Position numbers and translations under genes: made by a program | From: Burkholderiaceae bacterium | Lineage (GTDB): Bacteria > Pseudomonadota > Gammaproteobacteria > Burkholderiales > Burkholderiaceae_C | Length of the DNA stretch: 14,262 bases | Assembly: GCA_031276435.1 (NCBI GenBank) | Contig: JAISNB010000070.1 | Coordinates: 1-14,262, forward strand | Direction of reading: 5' to 3' | Notes under the pieces: generated by a model | The model's database searches: none | What the model saw: only the letters and a program-made list of their open reading frames with translations | Told to the model about the DNA's origin: nothing | Shown here: positions 13,731 to 14,262 of the stretch, one piece after another | Numbering within the stretch: the first letter of the stretch is position 1 | Layout: every line of letters begins with the position of its first letter

Positions 13731-14262
13731 ATGAATCCGCAAGTAAACCCCAAAGCGCAACGGCGCGGCATCCTCGCGCGCGTGCGCGATGTTTTTACGA
13801 TTCCCGCCCATGCGCCCCCCATGCCCGGCAAAATGAAAGCGGGCTTGCTGGTCTTGTGGCTGCTGACGGGATTCATCGTTCTGGTTCTTGGCCAGAATCT
13901 GCTGTATCTGGTTCTGAGCAAAGTCTCCGGCAAGGAGGCATTTCTTCCCGTTTTCGTTCTTTTTTATGGATTTCCGTTGCCGATTTTCATGTCTGCCTGC
14001 CTGTTGCTCGTCCGGCGCGGGTATCGGGCGCCCGCAATCTTGTGCCTGCTTGTGCCCGTATTTCTTTTTCTGCCACCCAGCATTATCATATTCACCGGAG
14101 GAATCCTGGTGCCTCTGGAGTATTTTGGAATCATTAAAACCAGCATCGACTCATTTGGCCAGTTACAGAATTGGATTGTCCGGCCTCTTCTGGTGGCGGT
14201 GCTGATTGCCGCCACGCCACTGGCCTTTGGCGCGCGCGCCGAAGAATGGTATCGGCAATGCA
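13731..14262 (+). CDS. Multi-pass membrane protein of unknown function, partial (runs off right edge)
   Basis: An ATG at 13731 opens a frame that continues without a stop to the window end, giving at least 177 residues. A basic cytoplasmic-looking head (MNPQVNPKAQRRG, then RVRDVF) is followed by about four hydrophobic segments: ~37-63 (LLVLWLLTGFIVLVLG), ~71-94 (FLPVFVLFYG), ~101-128 (ILCLLVPVFLFLPPSIIIF) and ~149-168 (VRPLLVAVLIAATPLAF). A charged stretch, EEWYRQC, begins as the window closes. I do not recognise the family. The Shine-Dalgarno at 13731 is weak; ATGs at 13821 and 13833 would also precede the first helix. It starts 26 bp after the hydrolase stop on the same strand. Confidence 0.7.
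   Translation, partial: MNPQVNPKAQRRGILARVRDVFTIPAHAPPMPGKMKAGLLVLWLLTGFIVLVLGQNLLYLVLSKVSGKEAFLPVFVLFYGFPLPIFMSACLLLVRRGYRAPAILCLLVPVFLFLPPSIIIFTGGILVPLEYFGIIKTSIDSFGQLQNWIVRPLLVAVLIAATPLAFGARAEEWYRQC

Overview
The window looks like chromosomal DNA of a G+C-rich Gram-negative bacterium, most likely a betaproteobacterium of the order Burkholderiales. The signs are the yggS|pilT-pilU arrangement, the rsmI|yraN-diaA-dolP block, lipoproteins with clear lipoboxes, and high-GC codon usage in most genes. The genus cannot be told from sequence alone. No rRNA, tRNA, CRISPR array, transposase or phage gene was seen.

Region by region. (1) Positions 1-1121 appear non-coding and repeat-rich: a 13-copy GCCGATT tandem array at the left edge, then several short palindromic repeats of the CCCTCTCC/GGAGAGGG type and one copy of a dispersed repeat of the 'ATTGC...GCAATGACG' type. 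(2) 1122-4522 is a translationally coupled two-component system: a membrane histidine kinase with an extracytoplasmic c-type heme motif and a cysteine-rich PAS domain, followed by an NtrC-type, sigma-54-dependent response regulator. (3) Next is yggS (minus; PLP homeostasis), divergent from pilT and pilU (plus), the twitching-motility retraction ATPases. (4) 7592-10433 is a cell-envelope and translation block: dolP, diaA and yraN on the minus strand (diaA and dolP overlap by 4 bp) and rsmI divergent on the plus strand. It matches the enterobacterial rsmI-lpoA-yraN-diaA-dolP cluster without lpoA. (5) 10529-14262 is a more accessory-looking region. It holds an unrecognised lipoprotein, an AT-richer serine-acetyltransferase-like hexapeptide protein, a 54-residue exported peptide behind a good sigma-54 promoter match, a dienelactone-hydrolase-family enzyme with a Tat-like signal, and a multi-pass membrane protein that runs off the right edge.

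Most of the window is ordinary housekeeping and motility DNA. The parts most worth a second look are the dual-cofactor-looking sensor kinase, the sigma-54 promoter candidate at 12287-12301 with its structured leader, the C-terminal extension on DolP, and the unrecognised small and exported proteins of the right third. I found no convincing previously undescribed multi-gene system.
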